Of a DNA stretch of 13,008 nucleotides, positions 12,238 to 13,008 are shown piece after piece. The position numbers were made by a program, and so were the translations under genes. Source of the stretch: Pseudomonadota bacterium (GTDB lineage: Bacteria; Pseudomonadota; Alphaproteobacteria; Rhizobiales; Tepidamorphaceae). The stretch covers positions 1 through 13,008 of the forward strand of contig JAEWYT010000086.1 in NCBI GenBank assembly GCA_023458595.1, given 5' to 3'. A model generated the notes under the pieces. That model worked only from the letters and a program-made list of their open reading frames with translations, was not told where the DNA came from and made no database searches. Position 1 is the first letter of the stretch, and the number at the start of each line of letters is the position of its first letter.

Positions 12238-13008
12238 GTGTTCACGACCCTTGGCCGCAGGTTTAAGGAAGACCGTCGGGGCAACGTTGCGATCATTTTC
12301 GCGGCAGTGCTCCTTCCCATCATCGGCATGACGGGTGCCGCCATCGACTACAAGCGCATCACCAACGCGCGCGCCCAGCTGCTGATGGCGCTGGACGGCG
12401 CGTTGCTGGCTCTGGGAAGCTCGCCGAAGCGCGGCGACACCGAGGCGTTGCAGTTCCTGAACTCCTACGTGAGCGCCCAGCTGTCCGCGCTCGACTACAG
12501 GGGCGCCTGGGAGATCACCTCCCTGAGCCAGGACGGAGCCCGCATCTCGGCCGAGATCGCCGGCAGCCTGGAAACGACGCTGATGGGCCTGCTCGGAGTC
12601 GAGCTGGTCAGCTTCGACACCAGCAGCACCGTCGTCCGCGACCAGAAGAACGTCGAGCTGGCGCTCGTTCTCGACAATACCGGCTCGATGGCCAGCAACG
12701 GCAAGATCGCCGCGCTGCGCGGCGCGGCGACCGCGCTCGTCAACATCATATACGAGGGCGGACGGGCCGACGAGCGCGTCAAGATCAGCCTCGTGCCGTT
12801 CGTGACCGGCGTCAACATCAAGGCGCCGGACGACTTCTCGATGGCGTGGATGGATACGCTCGGCCAGTCGACCTATCACGGCATCAATTTCGACGAGAAC
12901 ATCACCGCCGGCAGCGGCAGCGGCACGGGCGGCGGCTCGGGCGGCTCCACGGGCGGCGGCGGCGGCGTCGGCTGGTGGGGCGGCGGCTGGGGCGGCTGGG
13001 GCGGCGGC
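12238..13008 (+). CDS. TadE/TadG-like protein with vWA domain, 3' end missing
   Basis: First 257 residues of a protein cut off by the window end. The GTG at 12238 has AGAGAGG seven bases upstream. The N-terminus is of the TadE/TadG type: a short basic stretch with D-R-R-G-N-V-A, one transmembrane helix at about 17-36, then a D-Y segment. From about residue 138 a von Willebrand A domain begins; L-V-L-D-N-T-G-S-M has the metal-site Asp146 and Ser150. The segment from residue 225 on is unusual: at least 33 residues almost only Gly, Ser, Thr and Trp, encoded by GGC-rich repeats, reaching the window edge. Homologues function in Tad/Flp pilus assembly or as surface proteins; no other tad gene is visible. 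Because the gene is open at the right edge, its total length and any later domains are unknown. Confidence 0.85.
   Translation, partial: MFTTLGRRFKEDRRGNVAIIFAAVLLPIIGMTGAAIDYKRITNARAQLLMALDGALLALGSSPKRGDTEALQFLNSYVSAQLSALDYRGAWEITSLSQDGARISAEIAGSLETTLMGLLGVELVSFDTSSTVVRDQKNVELALVLDNTGSMASNGKIAALRGAATALVNIIYEGGRADERVKISLVPFVTGVNIKAPDDFSMAWMDTLGQSTYHGINFDENITAGSGSGTGGGSGGSTGGGGGVGWWGGGWGGWGGG

Noticed and set aside
9571..12879. A 1102-codon open frame on the minus strand opposite dxs and the TadG-like gene
   Set aside because: It is antisense to the unmistakable dxs gene, its translation is Arg/Asp/His/Ala-rich with no motifs, and high third-position GC readily leaves such frames free of stops.

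Overview
The window is a GC-rich (roughly two-thirds G+C) chromosomal segment. Gene content and protein style point to an alphaproteobacterium, most likely of the order Hyphomicrobiales (Rhizobiales): pdxH sits beside an RT0821/Lpp0805-type surface lipoprotein and a DnaJ-type co-chaperone, there is an ECF sigma/anti-sigma pair, a DXS of standard length, and a TadE/TadG-like pilus-associated vWA protein. The genus cannot be fixed from this sequence.

Layout. 1-1041: a C/G homopolymer tract, then a Tat-exported metallophosphoesterase (+). 1042-1849: a small-gene region on the + strand, with a phased array of TGAAC/GTTCA elements, a leader hairpin, a 57-aa peptide gene, a textbook intrinsic terminator, an otherwise featureless spacer and a 61-aa peptide gene. 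The two peptides share an I-G-I-x-A-V-A-A-A core. 1850-1953: a hairpin and 13-bp periodic repeats where transcription converges. 1954-4767 (-): a probable operon read pdxH, SDR oxidoreductase, five-helix membrane protein, secreted FG-GAP/VCBS-repeat protein; the last two genes overlap by GTGA. 4823-6419 (+): RT0821-type lipoprotein, then a class B J-domain co-chaperone. 6429-7723 (-): anti-sigma and ECF sigma factor, again overlapping by GTGA. 7912-9942 (+): an envelope cluster of a ProX/OpuAC-type substrate-binding protein with no permease or ATPase nearby, an L,D-transpeptidase and a small lipoprotein, with little space between them. 10090-12009 (+): dxs. 12238-end (+): the 5' part of a TadG-like vWA protein that runs off the window in a Gly/Trp-rich stretch.

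Most of the window is ordinary core metabolism and cell-envelope biology: PLP and isoprenoid synthesis, peptidoglycan cross-linking, protein folding and stress response. No CRISPR array, insertion sequence, rRNA, tRNA or phage gene was seen. The least explained parts are (i) the paired small peptides and the structured regulatory region ahead of the first, (ii) a GGGAATAAA element found only twice, ahead of the ECF sigma gene and ahead of the co-chaperone, suggesting a small shared regulon, (iii) an inverted repeat that could mask the ribosome binding site of the membrane protein gene, and (iv) the Gly/Trp insert in the TadG-like protein.
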